Positions 23,894 to 37,977 are shown, counted from the stretch's first letter. The stretch is 64,000 nucleotides of DNA from Daucus carota subsp. sativus (GCF_001625215.2 NC_030381.2:46870689-46934688), one strand, 5' to 3'. Notes: a model not told the origin generated them from the letters alone. Numbers and translations are program-made.

Positions 23894-25940
23894 CCAAGAT
23901 ACGATCTCTCAATTCAATGATCTGATTACTCCAATTGAATGTATGTATCCAATCAAATTAGGGTTTTGCAATTGAGGGTTATCGCTCGTCTGCCGTCTAA
24001 TTCCCCTCTACTTGTGCTCCATATATAAGCAGTGCACAATTAGTTTAGTTACTTTTTTTATTTTTATTTTACTTTAAATATTGTGTAAATTTTGATTACG
24101 ATACGGTTTGTCTTATCTTAGTTCTATAAGAATATAAAATTATCTTTTTCATAACTAAATAATTTATTTTTATAGATAAAAAATTATCAACAAGTATAAA
24201 ATATTTGATATTAATAATTACTTTATAAATATGAAGTTTTTAATAAGAATAAATCATTTTCATCCGGCCACCGTGACATGTCAAATATGTCCATTATCTT
24301 GTTTTATTATTCCTATCAGTTAAGTTTGTAGGAATATATAACATAGACCATAATTTTTATTTTATATTTCATTCACTCATATGATTATCATTTTAAATAA
24401 TTTGATCATTTTCTTCTTTTCGGAACTATAAAATGAACTTTCAAAAGATAATATATTAAATTATACTAACAAGCGTAGAATATTGATGAATAATAACATA
24501 TTGACGTTTATTATATGTGCACTGAAAATATATATGTGAACTAATATAAATTTAAATTTGAGAATACAATAATGATTACAAAACTATCATAAAAGTGAAA
24601 ATTTTGATATGTTAGTCGTTTTCAATTGCAAAAGAATATTGCGAAAGATAATTAAAATTTTATCAATGTTCACCTTTTTCATTAGTCAAATTGTAGAGAT
24701 TGAATTTGAGTAATGTATAGTAAATTATTTTATATTTGGTGTTAATAAATATTTTCTGTTTTATTCCAAAAAAATATATATATTTTCTGTTTATGAGATA
24801 ATATTAAACTAATTTCATGTAATTATGTTGTATTCAAAAGAATATTTTTTGTTTTGATGGATTTATTTTAAGTTTGAAATTCCAAAAATTCAATAAACTT
24901 CATAATATATGTCTCAAGTTTTTATAAAAATTAGATTTGATCATTATTAGTATCTTACCGTGATAATTGTATCATGCATGGACCATATTATTATTTACAT
25001 TTTATTATGATTTTTATTTGTATTTTTTATTGTGAAATTGTGGTTGAATTGGGAAAGTTGATCTTATAATATTCTAAATTGTTTAAAATTCAATAGTCTA
25101 GTACAAATTAAATACAAACCCATGTGATTAAATATAATGGTGAGATTTTTAGGAATCAGGATAAGCCCATATAGGTCTAGACGGGGTCCAAATGGGGCCT
25201 AGGAGTGTTATGGCCTAGTGGAACTATGGCGGGGCTATGTTTGGCTTTCAAGGCTGTATGGTGTCCGTTCGGGGCCTTTGTGGAGCATTGACAAGGCTGT
25301 AGCGAGTCCGGGGTGGATTGAGTGGGGGCGATGGTGGACCTTAGGTGGCTGATGACATATAGGGGGTCTGGTGGTGATATATAGGGGTGGGTGATGTCGT
25401 TTGAGTATAATTTCTTTTGATTTGTATTTTAATTTTTATCGTGCCTGTTTTTAAATCCTCTCGAATTATCATCGTGGCTATTTCTATGCATGTATCGGTT
25501 CATATTATTTTGAAATACTTGGTCCTCATTTCTATTTCCTCGATTTTGAGATTTTAGATCTTTTTGTTTTTTTGCATAATTCTGTTTCTTTTTACTAGCA
25601 ACAATTCAGATCGATCAAATTTTTTCTATGTGTGCTAAAAATGTGATTTTCATTTCTCCTTTTTATTGAACTGACAAGAATATTTTTCAGTTAAATGATG
25701 TTGACAGTTTCTTCATCACACTCTTTTTCACTTTCATCCTTTTTAATTCTGGTTGTAGGCTTACTTGATGTTACTCCCATTTCTTGGAGATGGTGATAAT
25801 AAAAGATAAGTCAGTTGAGTTTGATCTTTATTCCAATGAATAAGATATGGAGTTGAATTTGGATCAGAAAATTTCTCATTAATTTTAAGAAAGCGCATCG
25901 CGTGCTCCCATGACAAAAAGTCAAAAGGATATATACTTGT

Positions 25941-26135
25941 ACGTGAAACCGACATAGTTAGGTAGGTAAAGAATACCGCAAGACAACTCTCTCTACGAAA
26001 TTCGGCAAAATAGCCCCATAACTTCGTAAGAACGGGTGCCTCCTCACAAAAGGACAAAGGAGGTCGCAGTGACTAGGCCCGGGCGACTGTTTACCAAAAA
26101 CACAAGTCTCCGCAAAATCGTAAGATATGGGTCTG
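25941..26135 (+). other. Nuclear insertion of plastid DNA: 23S rRNA fragment (NUPT)
   Basis: The stretch contains words of the chloroplast 23S rRNA in correct order: GTGAAACCGACA, GTAGGTAAAGAATACCG, CAACTCTCTCTA, TCGGCAAAATAGCCCC, GGTGCCTCCTCACAAA, GGTCGCAGTGA, AGGCCCGGGCGACTGTTTAC, CAAAAACACA and GTCTCCGC. There are many substitutions compared with the gene as I remember it, plus small insertions or deletions. It is therefore an old, non-functional nuclear copy and not an rRNA gene. Confidence 0.85.
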
Positions 26136-26662
26136 AAAGTGCATCGAATTCAAATCATGTTCAACAAATCGAGTCTAATAAAACTTTCATGGCTTAGTTC
26201 AAGTGGGGAAAAATATATTTTCGTTATATATCTACATATTAATACTTTAAAATTTTTACATACATCACCCTAAAATAGTTACATATTTAATGAAATATTT
26301 GGATTTATAAAATTTGAAAATACGAGAATCACATTTATTTAAATTTTATGTTTATAAAAACTGTAAAATGAGAATTTTATTTAAAATGCGTTATATATTT
26401 ATATATTTACTAATATAAATTTTATGATTATATAACATATTAAAATTTCAGTTAAATTTGGTCCGATTTGACATGCCAAAAATAAGTGCATAAATACTTT
26501 GAAATGAACGAAATAAACTCGATAAAAAAGTTATGCGGGGTCGGGAAAGGGGAAAGGCATGGAAACGGCGTCGTCATATATCTACTCATTCCATCTTCAT
26601 TTAATAATAAATATAAATATAAAAAGTAATAAAAAGTAATAATAATATTGGACCCTATGTAT

Positions 26663-26706
26663 AAACCCTAAACAACACAACAGAGTCAGAGTCGCATAAA
26701 CCCTAG
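26663..26706 (+). promoter_or_regulatory. Two telo-box motifs in the Notchless leader/promoter
   Basis: AAACCCTAA at 26663 and AAACCCTAG at 26698 lie within 60 bases of the start codon. Telo boxes are typical of plant ribosomal-protein and ribosome-assembly genes, which matches the role of the gene that follows. Confidence 0.65.
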
Positions 26707-26722
26707 AAAGCAAAGAAGAAAA

Positions 26723-29700
26723 ATGGAGGCAGAGATGGAAGTGAAAAACAAGAACAATGTAATGTGTTTGTTATCCGACCCGGAAGGGAACCCACTCGGA
26801 GCCCCGATGTACCTCCCCCAAGACGCGGGTCCCAAGGAGCTTCAAATCACCGTCAATCAGCTTCTTACCAATGTAAACTAGCCTCCCTTTAATTTTTTAA
26901 TTTCCTTGATTTTTGAGCTTTTGTTTCAGTTACTATTATTATTATTGCCTCTAGTGATGGGGTTCTTATGTTTGAGTTTGATTGGTTGTATTATAAGCCA
27001 AAATTATTTAGTATGTCCCACTCAGGAATTAGGGTCCGGGAAAGTAAGATGTATACTGAATTTTTGATGCTGATAGGAGTCGTGAGGTTGTTTTTCCTCG
27101 AGACACGGAATTTTATCTAGGTTTGAGTTATTATGATTCCAGTAATGAAATATTTAGCAGTAATGATATGTGTTCATATGGCGGTAATACTTGGTGGACA
27201 AATTTTGTTATACGGATCTCTCAGTAACTGGATAAGATGTTTTTAGTTTTATAAGAGTAAGGGACTTTTTAGGCGTTGGGTGTGGACTCATCATTAAGTT
27301 TTGCTCCGTGCGTATCATGTAGAATTTGTCAAATGCTTTTATGCTTTTGTTTAAGGGCCCGATAATAGTAAAGCGAAGGACTCTGCTGTCCTTGACAATC
27401 TGGTCATGATCATAAAAATTTGCTATGATTAGAGAATTGTTAGGACAATGGCAAAAAATGTAATAAAGCTGTTGATTTATTTGGAATTGGTTATTTTCTT
27501 TATTTTTTGGTTAGTGATAGATTTTTGTTCTGTTCTTGCAGGAGGAAAAATTACCTTATGCGTTCTATATATCAGACCAGGAGCTTCTTGTGCAACTAGG
27601 GGAATATTTACAGAAAAATAAAGGTTTGTAAATTTAGATGTATAAATTGTAAACAAACTTTTCACTTTAGAATTTTTTAATTTGTCAAGTAAGTTGTTTG
27701 ATATAAGTTATTTAAAAAAACTTTTTAGCACAGTTTTCCCATTTTCTATTCAAAACTTTGCAGTATTAATAAAGTAAATATGTTTGATGATTGTTTGGCA
27801 GTTTCTGTGGAGAAGGTACTCCCAATAGTTTATCAACCACAATCAGTTTTCCGTATTCGACCAGTTAACCGTTGCTCTGCAACAATTTCTGGTAAGATAT
27901 TCTGTCTGAGAACATGGTAAATAGCTATATCTTGTCTTGATTATATTATAGTCATCCAAGGTGATGGTGTCAGCTAACATACTGCTTTCTACATCTCTTC
28001 CATGTCTATTATCATTTTCCTCTATTTCATAATCTACATCTTAGTTTTATGTTCTCTAAACACAGCCTCATTCTTTTCTCGTTGCAGGACACACAGAAGC
28101 TGTACTTTCTGTTGCGTTTAGTCCTGATGGTCAACAACTGGCTAGTGGGTCAGGGGACACAACAGTTCGATTGTGGGACTTGAACACTCAGACACCCATG
28201 TTCAATTGTACAGGTTAGTATCTTACATATATGTCTTATAATAAAAATATTAATACTTGCAATCTTATAAACCGTTAGGGTAGTGGTTTAGATGCAGTTA
28301 ATTAACCCAAACCTATTTTTCTTACCTGGTTAGCTTTATTTTTCCGTTGTACCTTTTTATAATGACATCTCCTGCATGGCTTGCGGAAGAAGGTTTCAGA
28401 AAGAGATAGTGCAAAAAAATATTATATAAAAAAAGAGTTCTGTCATTAGAACAATTCAAAGAAAATTGTTGTTAAATTATTGACCACATAACTTACCTCT
28501 GCCATACAACAATCGAAGTGCAACTTGATTAACACCATGTACCAACTACTTTTAGCTTTTGAGAGGAAGTAAAAGTATTCATGAGCGAGGCAGTACTTTA
28601 AAAGGCTGAAAAACATATTGCGGTGATCTAGGCTTTCCAGTATTGCGCTGAAGTGGTTCACGTGGTGGAAAAAATCTCGGTGTTCTATGCTTTGCACCTG
28701 TTTCGTTAAATTTATTTCTTGGCTCAAAGTGTTAGTTAAATAGGTAATACTTTTTTTACGGAAATTTGTAAGTTATTTACCACTGTTTTGTGATAGGCAC
28801 ACACTCACAATCAATGCAAACTCGTGAATCATGATCAGATGTGCACCCCTTTTTTTAGCAAAATCTATAGTAGTGAAAATAATTCGAATATGTATACACT
28901 GTTTTGACAATTTTGTTACTGGTTTAACTAGTTAACAATCTAATAGTATGTTGCATTGTAACGAAAACTATTATAAATAGCTTACAACACATTAAGCAAC
29001 CGAGTTCACCAGCTCAGATGTTTTAAAACGTTCAGTTTCATGATCATCTAGTACTAAGTGGAAAAACAGAGACGTGAATAGAGATGTGGTGATCAATCAT
29101 GTAGAAAAATTTATAATAGAATTGTACTTTTGCCTCATTTTGTTTCTGGTGTGTGTGTGATTTTTTTTTTCCTCAGGGCACAAGAATTGGGTTCTCTCTA
29201 TTGCATGGTCACCGGATGGTAAGCACCTTGTCAGTGGGAGTAAAGCCGGAGAACTTATATGTTGGGATCCAAAGACTGGAAAGCCATCAGGAAACTCACT
29301 TGTTGTAAGTGTCTTATTTTGTAAAAAACTTTTTATTCATGGTGTTGTTACAACATGCTTATTGGGGATAATGGAAGTTGGTTCTCTTTGTCATTCCATT
29401 AGCGGCCTGGAGGATAGCATTACGTCTTAATCTTTTGTAGTTTTGCTCGAGAATCTGTATATCCATTATATACATGTCAAACATCGGGATGTTTTTAGTA
29501 TTGCATGTTACTATTTTTGGATTTTGAGTAAAGAACATAATGTAGAAAAGAGGATTTGGCTTATTTCATGCTCATTAAGCATGGTAATCGGCTTATCTAC
29601 AGACTACAAGAAATTATAACCACCATGAATTTCCTTTCACTCTCATTCTTTGTGTCTTTATTGTATAAATTTTAATGTTTGTTTTTGGTGTTCCTTGAAC

Positions 29701-32700
29701 TTTTTAATTTAAACATATCAAAAGAAGGTTACCAGTTTGACTATTTGGGGTGCATATCTTTCTTTATACCATAAGCGAACTAAAGCAGATATCTTGTATT
29801 TTTGTTTAAGCATGATTAAGTTTGTACTACTCTTAGGCAAATATATAAACCTGAACTCGCAGGTAAAAAGCTTCATATGGTCATATTTGTTGCATATTTT
29901 ATTAATTTTGAATAATTTTTTCAGCTGCAGATTACAAGCCATTAGTTTACATTTCCTTTTCTTGAATGTGCACTATATAAATTAGCTTCTACATCTATCA
30001 CATCATAGATGTGTACCTCTGGTTTAGTATCGCAGAATCTGGGAGTTCAGTTGCATAATTTTCCCAGTAACATAAATTAACTCTTCAATTTTTCGCACAT
30101 ACTACTACTGCCAGTGGAATACTATCTTGCGTATAAATTACTTGTTTGATCAATTACAGGGTCATAAGAAATGGATTACTGGTATATCCTGGGAACCATT
30201 GCACCTACAGGCCCCATGCCGTCGTTTTGTTAGTTCTAGTAAAGATGGAGATGCACGCATATGGGATGTTACATTGAGAAAATCTGTTATCTGCCTTAGT
30301 GGGCACACACTTGCAATAACTTGTGTGAAATGGGGTGGAGATGGAGTCATATATACAGGGTATATGTATTTTCCAAAATTTATATTTTGCAGATTTTGTT
30401 TATGCATGACAGCTTTATTGGTATATGTTTAATATATTAGTTACTTCATGATCTAGTGTACATGTTCTTTTACATGTTTATGGCTAAGCATACTACTATC
30501 ATTTTTTGAAATTCCTATTGCATATGTAGCATATGTTCTACTGCAATTTCCTTGCAATTTTTCTTATAGGTGGAATACTTCTATTTAATTAAGAGTACCG
30601 ATTTCCTTTACCAAGGCAATTTTGAATATGACATGATATCCAAGAAATTAGATCAGTGAGGTTTGGACGATATAGATATGCATTAATGTGTTTGGACTGT
30701 TGGCAATTCCACTTAGAAGGGAAAATATTGGGAGAGATAGAAAAGGCATTATAGGGGTCCAAATCAGGCACCAGATAAACCAATTAATCCACTAATGTAG
30801 ATTGTATTTAGTCTCCACATTTTATCCATATATTTGTTCCTCTCTTTCTGTCCTATGCTGTTGGCACTTATATCAGTTATATGGATGTCGAACTGGAATT
30901 AATTGGAGAGAGAATCTATGTTATAGTTTTAAATTCCAAATTTGATACTCGCTCCGTCCCGTTTATCTAGTTCCCTTGTTAAAATCCACAATTTATACAA
31001 TCATAATAAATAAGTTATATGTTACCAAAAATTTGTATTGTTTTTTTAGAAAATGTAACAAATTTGACTTATAATTTACCACATCAACTTAATGTGGATA
31101 GCCTTTTTGGGACGAAGAAACAAGGAAATGTGGACTAGAAAACTGGGACAGGAGTAATACTCTCCACTACCTTGTGATATGTGTGTTTAAGGTATGGATC
31201 TCCTGACAAGTCCATGTAAGCTAATTTATGATCCTTGAATAGTAACAAGCTGGTGTTATCACTTTTAAGGTCATTTAAGTTGCTTTCATAATGCCACTTT
31301 GGGAATTACTGATCAACAGTATATTGTCATTTCTTAAAGCAGTTCATATTATATGTATAGAATAAAGTCTGTTTAAAACAGACCAATCAGATATTATCTG
31401 TACAAAAGAAGTGCTCTAATCAGTAATCAATATGTATGATATAGACATGATATCTTTAGTCATTATCTCTATTCTCCTCTTATTTCCACTTATGTATATT
31501 TTCTTCTTTGCTAATTCAACGAAGCTGAGAATTTACCAGTGGATTCAGAAAGCGAATGAAAATTACTGGAACTTCTGACTCCTTTGCACACAAATGATTT
31601 GTTGTTTTTGACTTTTTTGCTGCATCGTGCAGATCGCAGGATTGTACGATTAAGGTATGGGAAACTACACAGGGAAAGTTAATCCGTGAACTGAAGGTAT
31701 ATATTTCATTTTAAGTGATGAATATTGTATTTTATTCTTTGCTTGCATGTTCTGCTTAGAACTTTCGATGCTAATATATTTGCAAAGTTGCAGCCTGTGT
31801 GGCATTATTGATTGCTTTGCATGTCTGTGATATTTTAACTTCTTGTATGGAGCAACCATAGTTACCTTTAAATTTGTATGCTTTCTCAACATCATGCCAC
31901 TGTACACAGTGGCGTAGCCAGTTTGAGCCCAGGATGGGGTGTGGCATACCCTAAAAAAATGTTTTGCCTACTTATCTGCAGGAGGTTAGAGTTTTGACCT
32001 GTGTAGTGATAATATATGGTACAATATATTACTTATTTTTCAGAACTTTTGTAAGAACCTTCATCAATTTATCTTTCTATGGGTAATAAATAAATGGTAG
32101 ATTGTGATAATTATCTGAACTGTCCTTTATTTTACTTGTACCATTTTATATTGTATTATAACAATTTTTTGACTGGTTTCATATTGATCTTTTCTTTCAT
32201 CACATATATCTATTTGACTTGTGTTACTTTATTGTATTGATACATTATATTAATTACATATTTTCTTTCCGTCCAAATTAGTTCATTTATTGCATTATTT
32301 GTTTTTTTTATCACACATCAAATATTTTTTTGTTACATTATGCTGGCACTATTGTTTCTTTTATTATTTTATATTAAATTAGAAAAAGCTAAAAAATATT
32401 TATTCAGCATAGCTTTTGCTTGCTTGTACTGCATTTTCTTTTTTGCTGAATTGCTTGTACGACATTTATACTTCATGAAGTTGTCTTGTGGATAGGCAGG
32501 ATATCTAATGACCTGTACCCGGCTAGAAGTTCCGGCATGGAGGGTATATTCCCATGTGCTGGTTCAGCAAAATTTAGAATTTATTGCATGTTTTTTGGCA
32601 TGAAATGTAGTGTTGAGTGTTCATACATATTTATAAGAGTGTCGGGGCACAGGTATTAAGACCCTGCCCACTGCCCAGGATAGGTAGAATATAGTCTCCA

Positions 32701-35700
32701 TTTTTGGATCAGCAAGGTGGTGATTTGTTTATGTGGTCTTATATTGCTAAAGAATTGTTATCACATAATATTTAAGCTCTTGGTTGAAAATAAAGTTTCT
32801 GTACTATAATGCTGATAGACCATAAATTATGTTTTTGTTGATTGAGGCGATCTCTTTCTTTCTTTACTGTCATGAGTCCATGAACCTACAACCATTTGTT
32901 GGTTATATGCTATTTTACATATAGAAGTTATATCACTAATATGGTGGCATCCAAATAATTATTCATGTCACCAGTGGCGGAGCCAGAACTTAGCGGTGGA
33001 GGGGGCACATTAATTTTTTTTTAACTGTAACGAGCGAATGAACCTTACGAGAAGCCCTCAATTTACCTTTCAATTTTTGTGAAACGAATACAAGAAAAAT
33101 ATGTTAACAATAATAAAATTATGATATCAAATCTTGGAATTATGAGGTACATGAGAGTTAAAATTGTATCTTTTTAATATTATATACATGAATTCTACTT
33201 GAAATATATATACTTTTAAAATCCTGGGGGGCACGTGACCCCGGAGTTCACAATGTGTCTCCGCCACTGCATGTCACTACCTTTTGCGAACTTTACTCTG
33301 GTGTGTCTTTTTGTTTATTGTGCTTCTTTGTTTATTAACATTAAAACTTCGTGCTTACCTTTTATCTTCTATTTAATTTTGGATGCAGGGCCATGGGCAC
33401 TGGGTCAATTCACTGGCATTGAGTACTGAATATGTTCTTCGAACCGGAGCTTTTGACCACACTCATAAACATTATGCATCTCCAGCAGAAATGAAGGAGG
33501 TTATTGTTTGCCGATATTCTTGATAATTTGTGGTTTGCCTCCCTGAAAGATTATGGGAATTTGAGTAAAATATGTCCGTTATTGTTATATATTTATTAAT
33601 TTGGGGTTAATGTTGAATGTATGTTCTCACTGCACAAATAAAGACCTAATTTGACCTTTTCATTTTGACCCTTGCCCTTATCCGGGCCGTGTCCTGTCGA
33701 CACGGGTACAGCTGGGTTTCCACAAGAGTCCGAGCATCACAGCTCACAGGTATTATGTTTCTCAAACAGATGTGTTATCCCTGTGGGTGGGTCAAAATGA
33801 TTTGGTTGTACTGATTACAGTCAATCAGGTTATGAGAGTCTTATATACTTGATTATATATAGTTGATTTGGTACTCGGTTAAATAAAGGGTAAATTTAAA
33901 TGGTATTCAGTTGAATCACTATGTAACAGTTTTTTAGTACAACCTTAAAGTGTCTACTTTTTCTTTCCTCCGAAGAATCTAATGCTCATTTGTCATGGTT
34001 GAAACAGGCAGCTTTAAAACGTTACATTAAAATGAAAGGCAATGCCCCTGAAAGATTGGTTTCAGGCTCTGACGATTTCACCATGTTCCTCTGGGAACCT
34101 GCAGTTAGCAAACACCACAAAACTCGTATGACAGGCCATCAACAGGTAGAATAGTGTTTAGTGCTTCTTTTCTTTTTCATCATTAGCAAATTTATATTTT
34201 ATAAAGTTCATTTTTCTGGTAAACAAGTGTACTTTTGAAAACCTGGAGCTTCGAGGAGTTTAAGTGGAATAAAGTCCGAAGAACCCTGGTATTACTATTA
34301 TCTAAGATGAGTTATTAACATTCAACAAGTAATTTGGCTTATTGTTGATTATCGCCCTCATGTTCTCTTGTCAGGACTCCCATCAAACCACACCATATTC
34401 TACAAATCCTATATTCTCATCTCTTTGATTGTGACTTACCCTTTGTCTCAACTAAATAAATTCTACCTAATACTGTATACCATTAGCAAAACCAGCTAAT
34501 TTACTGGTAGCCATTTAAATGGCAAACCCAGTGTGATAACCTCCAGATTACACACCTAAAATGCTCGAAGAGAGCCAACCGTAATATTATTTTAAAGTTT
34601 ATACATATCTTAGCTACTAAAATCATACCTATAGCAATCAAAAACGAAAAAGAGGACTGAGCTGGTAACCTTTTACCAACCATATAGGTTTCTGTTGCGG
34701 TTTGAATTTTGTAAGATGATAGTTTTTTGATTACCATCTTAATTTTCTTTTTTTTATTGGTCTAGTTGGGTCTGTTTTTTGTCGCTAGTCAATTAGTTGC
34801 TGACTATGGTGGAGACTAATACGAGTATATGACACTTGATCTTCCCTTTGAGAGGGCTAGAGTAGTCAATCAGGTGGTATTTATTTGATACTATTTGTTT
34901 AGTTTATTTGTTATATTTGAGGCGGCGTTGAGAGGCTGAAAAGATACGAGAGAGGAAAGTAATTAACAGTAAACCAATAAGTATATTGTGATTAGATAAT
35001 ACAAAGATATACATAACTGAGAAATTGATGTAATTAATTACTCCGTAGATAGAAGAGTAGTTTTGACTTGGATATCTACTTGAGTTACTTACCTATTTTT
35101 AAGTGTAATGGTCTCAAAGGGACTTGGTACATCATTATTATCTTTTTAAGTCCAGTGCATGTCCTTTGTTTACCCCACATGTAGATAACTTGTAGGTTTG
35201 AATTACATGAGAATTGGTATGATTTTCTCTTGGTGGGCTGCATTATTACCTATCCTTCCCTTTTGAGGAATCCAATGGGCAGGGTGTTTTCTGTTGCTAA
35301 TCAATCCTAGTTTTAGTCTTTGAAGTCATTTTTGAAGTCTTATTGTCTCTTGATTTCGTATCAGGCATTGAGAAAAAATTAATAGTTATTACAATGCTTC
35401 TAAGAGTGTGCTTAAACAGAGATTTCAGTTGTGGTAGCACTTTAAATCACTATATGTTGATAACTGAAGACTTGTAGGGTGTTTGGACTGTTTTTACAAA
35501 ATAAGCACTTGTATATAAAGCTGAAATTTCTTTTCTGTATAAGGGCTTATTTTGCTAGCATGAAGGTGTCCAACGCTCTTGTTCTTATAGCTTAGATGTT
35601 GAATTTACTAGACACCATACAGGTAAAAAAAAGGGTTCACTACTTTCTTAAGTTTAACGTGCAACTTCTTTTGATGCAGATCGTGAACCATGTTTACTTT

Positions 35701-36658
35701 TCTCCTGATGGGAAATGGATTGCAAGTGGTTCTTTTGACAAGTCTGTTAAGTTATGGAATGGTATTACTGGTAATTTTGTAGCAGCTTTCCGTGGCCATG
35801 TTGGGCCTGTATATCAAATAAGGTTTGTTTATAGCATTGTTTAGCTATGCTCATTCTTCTTATTTATACAGTTTGTTGCTGAGTTTTCATTTGCACTGCA
35901 GTTGGTCTGCTGATAGTAGGCTTCTTTTAAGCTGTAGCAAAGACTCTACACTCAAGGTAATAATGAGATCTTCTATATGACAGAATATATGTATATACTT
36001 GATATATAAAGGTGTTCGTGTATATTTGCAACATTGGTAAGCCTACGGCGAAAGCGATCTTGGAACTGTTAAATGTCTTGATTACACTCAACATGTTATT
36101 GCACAGAATGTTTGTATCTTCTCTGTGAAGAAGGGATTTATTATTCACCATACCCACGTTATGAATATGATTAACGAAAGCTGACATGAGTAGCACTCTT
36201 AACACCTAACAGTATGACTGGAACACATACCATTTGATTTTGTGACACATGCCAGCAAGTGTTTTCTTTTGAAAATCTGAAGGCTTAGAAAAGCGACTCT
36301 TACAACTTCTTAATAGATAAAAGCTCATATAATGTATTTTCATGTAGCTAAAGCTTTTTGTGATCCCTAGGAAAATTAATCCTCCTTTTTATTTGGTTAT
36401 CAAGGTTTGGGATATCAGGACAAAAAAATTGAAACAGGACCTTCCGGGCCATGCAGACGAGGTAAAGTTCAGTTAGAAGTGCTGTTCATATATTTCTTGC
36501 TAGGTGTTCAAGTTACTCCCTTACCCATATCTTGAAGTAAAAAGTAACTTGTATTATCTATTTGACTTGTGAAGGTTTTTGCCGTTGATTGGAGTCCAGA
36601 TGGTGAGAAGGTGGCATCTGGTGGCAGGGATAGAGTTTTGAAGCTATGGATGGGATGA
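26723..36658 (+). CDS. NLE1: Notchless protein homolog, WD40 ribosome-assembly factor, 13 exons
   Basis: Exons: 26723-26872, 27542-27623, 27802-27891, 28088-28213, 29177-29304, 30160-30359, 31633-31696, 33389-33499, 34008-34145, 35680-35822, 35902-35956, 36405-36461 and 36575-36658. They join in frame to 475 codons plus TGA, the normal family length. An N-terminal NLE ubiquitin-like domain (about 10-95, ending [20 protein letters not shown]) is followed by eight WD40 repeats, for example [73 protein letters not shown] and [19 protein letters not shown]. The NLE domain binds the MIDAS domain of the AAA-ATPase Rea1/MDN1, which strips assembly factors from pre-60S ribosomes in the nucleolus and nucleus. 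In plants the gene is essential for embryo and meristem growth. Several introns carry MITEs, but every coding exon is intact. Confidence 0.95.
30948..31154. mobile_element. Stowaway MITE in Notchless intron 6
   Basis: The ends CTCGCTCCGTCCCG and CTGGGACAGGAG are imperfect inverted repeats that continue through a matching CTAGTT/CTAG word. TA flanks both sides. At 207 bp and with several mismatches, this copy is older than the one at 15042. Confidence 0.82.
32972..33269. mobile_element. hAT-type MITE in Notchless intron 7
   Basis: It starts CAGTGGCGGAGCCAG and ends CTCCGCCACTG, giving an 11-base inverted repeat. A perfect 8-bp target duplication, CATGTCAC, lies at 32964-32971 and 33270-33277. 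The 298-bp interior has no coding capacity. Confidence 0.88.
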
Positions 36659-37438
36659 TGAAAAATTGGAAACTGCAGTGCCTGATAGTGAATGCTTAAG
36701 GTTCTTTCTTCTGTTGAAGCATGGTGTTTGTTGTTCCTTCTATCAAGGGGCGGCAGTTTGTAGTCAAGTTCATGGTTGCATAGGTACTAGCATAGCTGGC
36801 AAGGCACTCTGACACGGCCATAAATCACATGCCATCAACTTGCTACCTGAAAGCTTTACCAATGTGATCATAACAATGCATATAAGATAATAGTCTATGA
36901 AGGGTTATACAGGGAAATTTTAGGTCAGCATATTATAGTTTGTTGGCTGATTGGATTCCTAATTTACATAGCATATCAGTTAAATTATATTACAGCCAAA
37001 AACAACATATTCTTTTAGGTTTCCATATTGTTTGTCTCTGTAATATGCCCGCACGATACTGAATCATGACAAATGTTGATGATGAAAACTGGTTTTGTTT
37101 TTAGCTATTTTGGAAATTACTACTTCTGCTGTTTAGATGTATAAATTGATATGGAAGATTGGCTCAAATTTGCTTGATTAAAGTACAGTACAATATTGAG
37201 CAGCCAACTTTTTGATTCTTAGAGAAAATATTACATCATGGCCGCGTTCTAAAAATTACTACAAAATGGCGTTTTAATGTGAAACATGGTATGAAATAGT
37301 GTTTTTGAGATCTGTTTCTCGATAATGATATTTGGAGCTTATTTCTAAAGAAAATGATAGATCGTCCCAATAGTCAGATTTATTCTCTGTTATTTCGGGA
37401 CAATTGAATTTGACTTTACTCATTCCATAAGTATCAGA
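36659..37438. other. 3' region of Notchless and intergenic DNA
   Basis: It holds the 3' UTR of the gene (to about 37200) and AT-rich sequence with no supported gene, up to the target duplication of the retroposed element that follows. Confidence 0.6.
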
Positions 37439-37661
37439 ATGATATTTGGAACCTTTTTTTTTTTGAAAAAAGAAAATAATTCAATAATGAAAAATCATAC
37501 GGCATCTACAGATATAATCGAAATTGAACAAACGCAGAATCATATCGCCGTTGAATCCTTCCTTCTTCGGTAAGCAACCAAGCGATTTTTTGAAGAGATA
37601 TGTACATGATGTAATACTCCCAATATTGTTTTGAGCAATCGATCATAAATGCATCACCATG

Positions 37662-37977
37662 CACTACTAGAAATTTGTTAATAGACATCGGCTAATAAGC
37701 GATGTCTATTGAAAATCCGAGCGATGTCTTCGCGTGCGATGAGAGAAGTAGCGGGCTTTAATTTTTTAAAAATTGAGCTTAGACATCGTTTTATAAACTA
37801 AGTGATGTGAAGAAATTTTAAGAAGAGATAATAGACATCACATCTGTTACCGACTAATGTAAAGATACCAAAAAGACATCACATTTTTATCAAGCGATGT
37901 AAAAAACGGTTATAAAATCAGTGACATTTCCGACTGATGTCTAATGGGCGATGTCTAATACTGATTTTCTAGTTGTG
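37662..37977. mobile_element. CACTA-type MITE
   Basis: It starts CACTACTAGAAAT and ends ATTTTCTAGTTGTG, the signature of CACTA-type ends. Subterminal GACATCG/CGATGTC words recur many times in both directions. One complementary G/C pair flanks the ends, then CAT on each side (37658-37660, 37979-37981), which fits a 3-bp target duplication. No transposase is encoded. Confidence 0.82.

Larger units (their letters stand above)
23894..26722. other. Divergent intergenic region between SUF4 and Notchless
   Basis: The two genes are transcribed away from each other. Most of the stretch is AT-rich and empty. Exceptions are a G-rich stretch of unknown origin at about 25160-25400 and a fragment of plastid 23S rRNA at about 25941-26135. 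The outer edges are the two promoters and leaders. Confidence 0.6.

Noticed and set aside
25761..26057. 98-codon minus-strand frame
   Set aside because: It overlaps the nuclear plastid rRNA fragment and is antisense to it. No protein family is recognised.
25941..26135. Functional 23S rRNA gene
   Set aside because: Only about 200 bases are present, with many substitutions and insertions or deletions.
31905..31960. CAGTGGCGTAGCCAG as the end of another hAT MITE in Notchless intron 7
   Set aside because: It resembles one end of the element at 32972, but I found no matching second end or target duplication. It may be a fragment.
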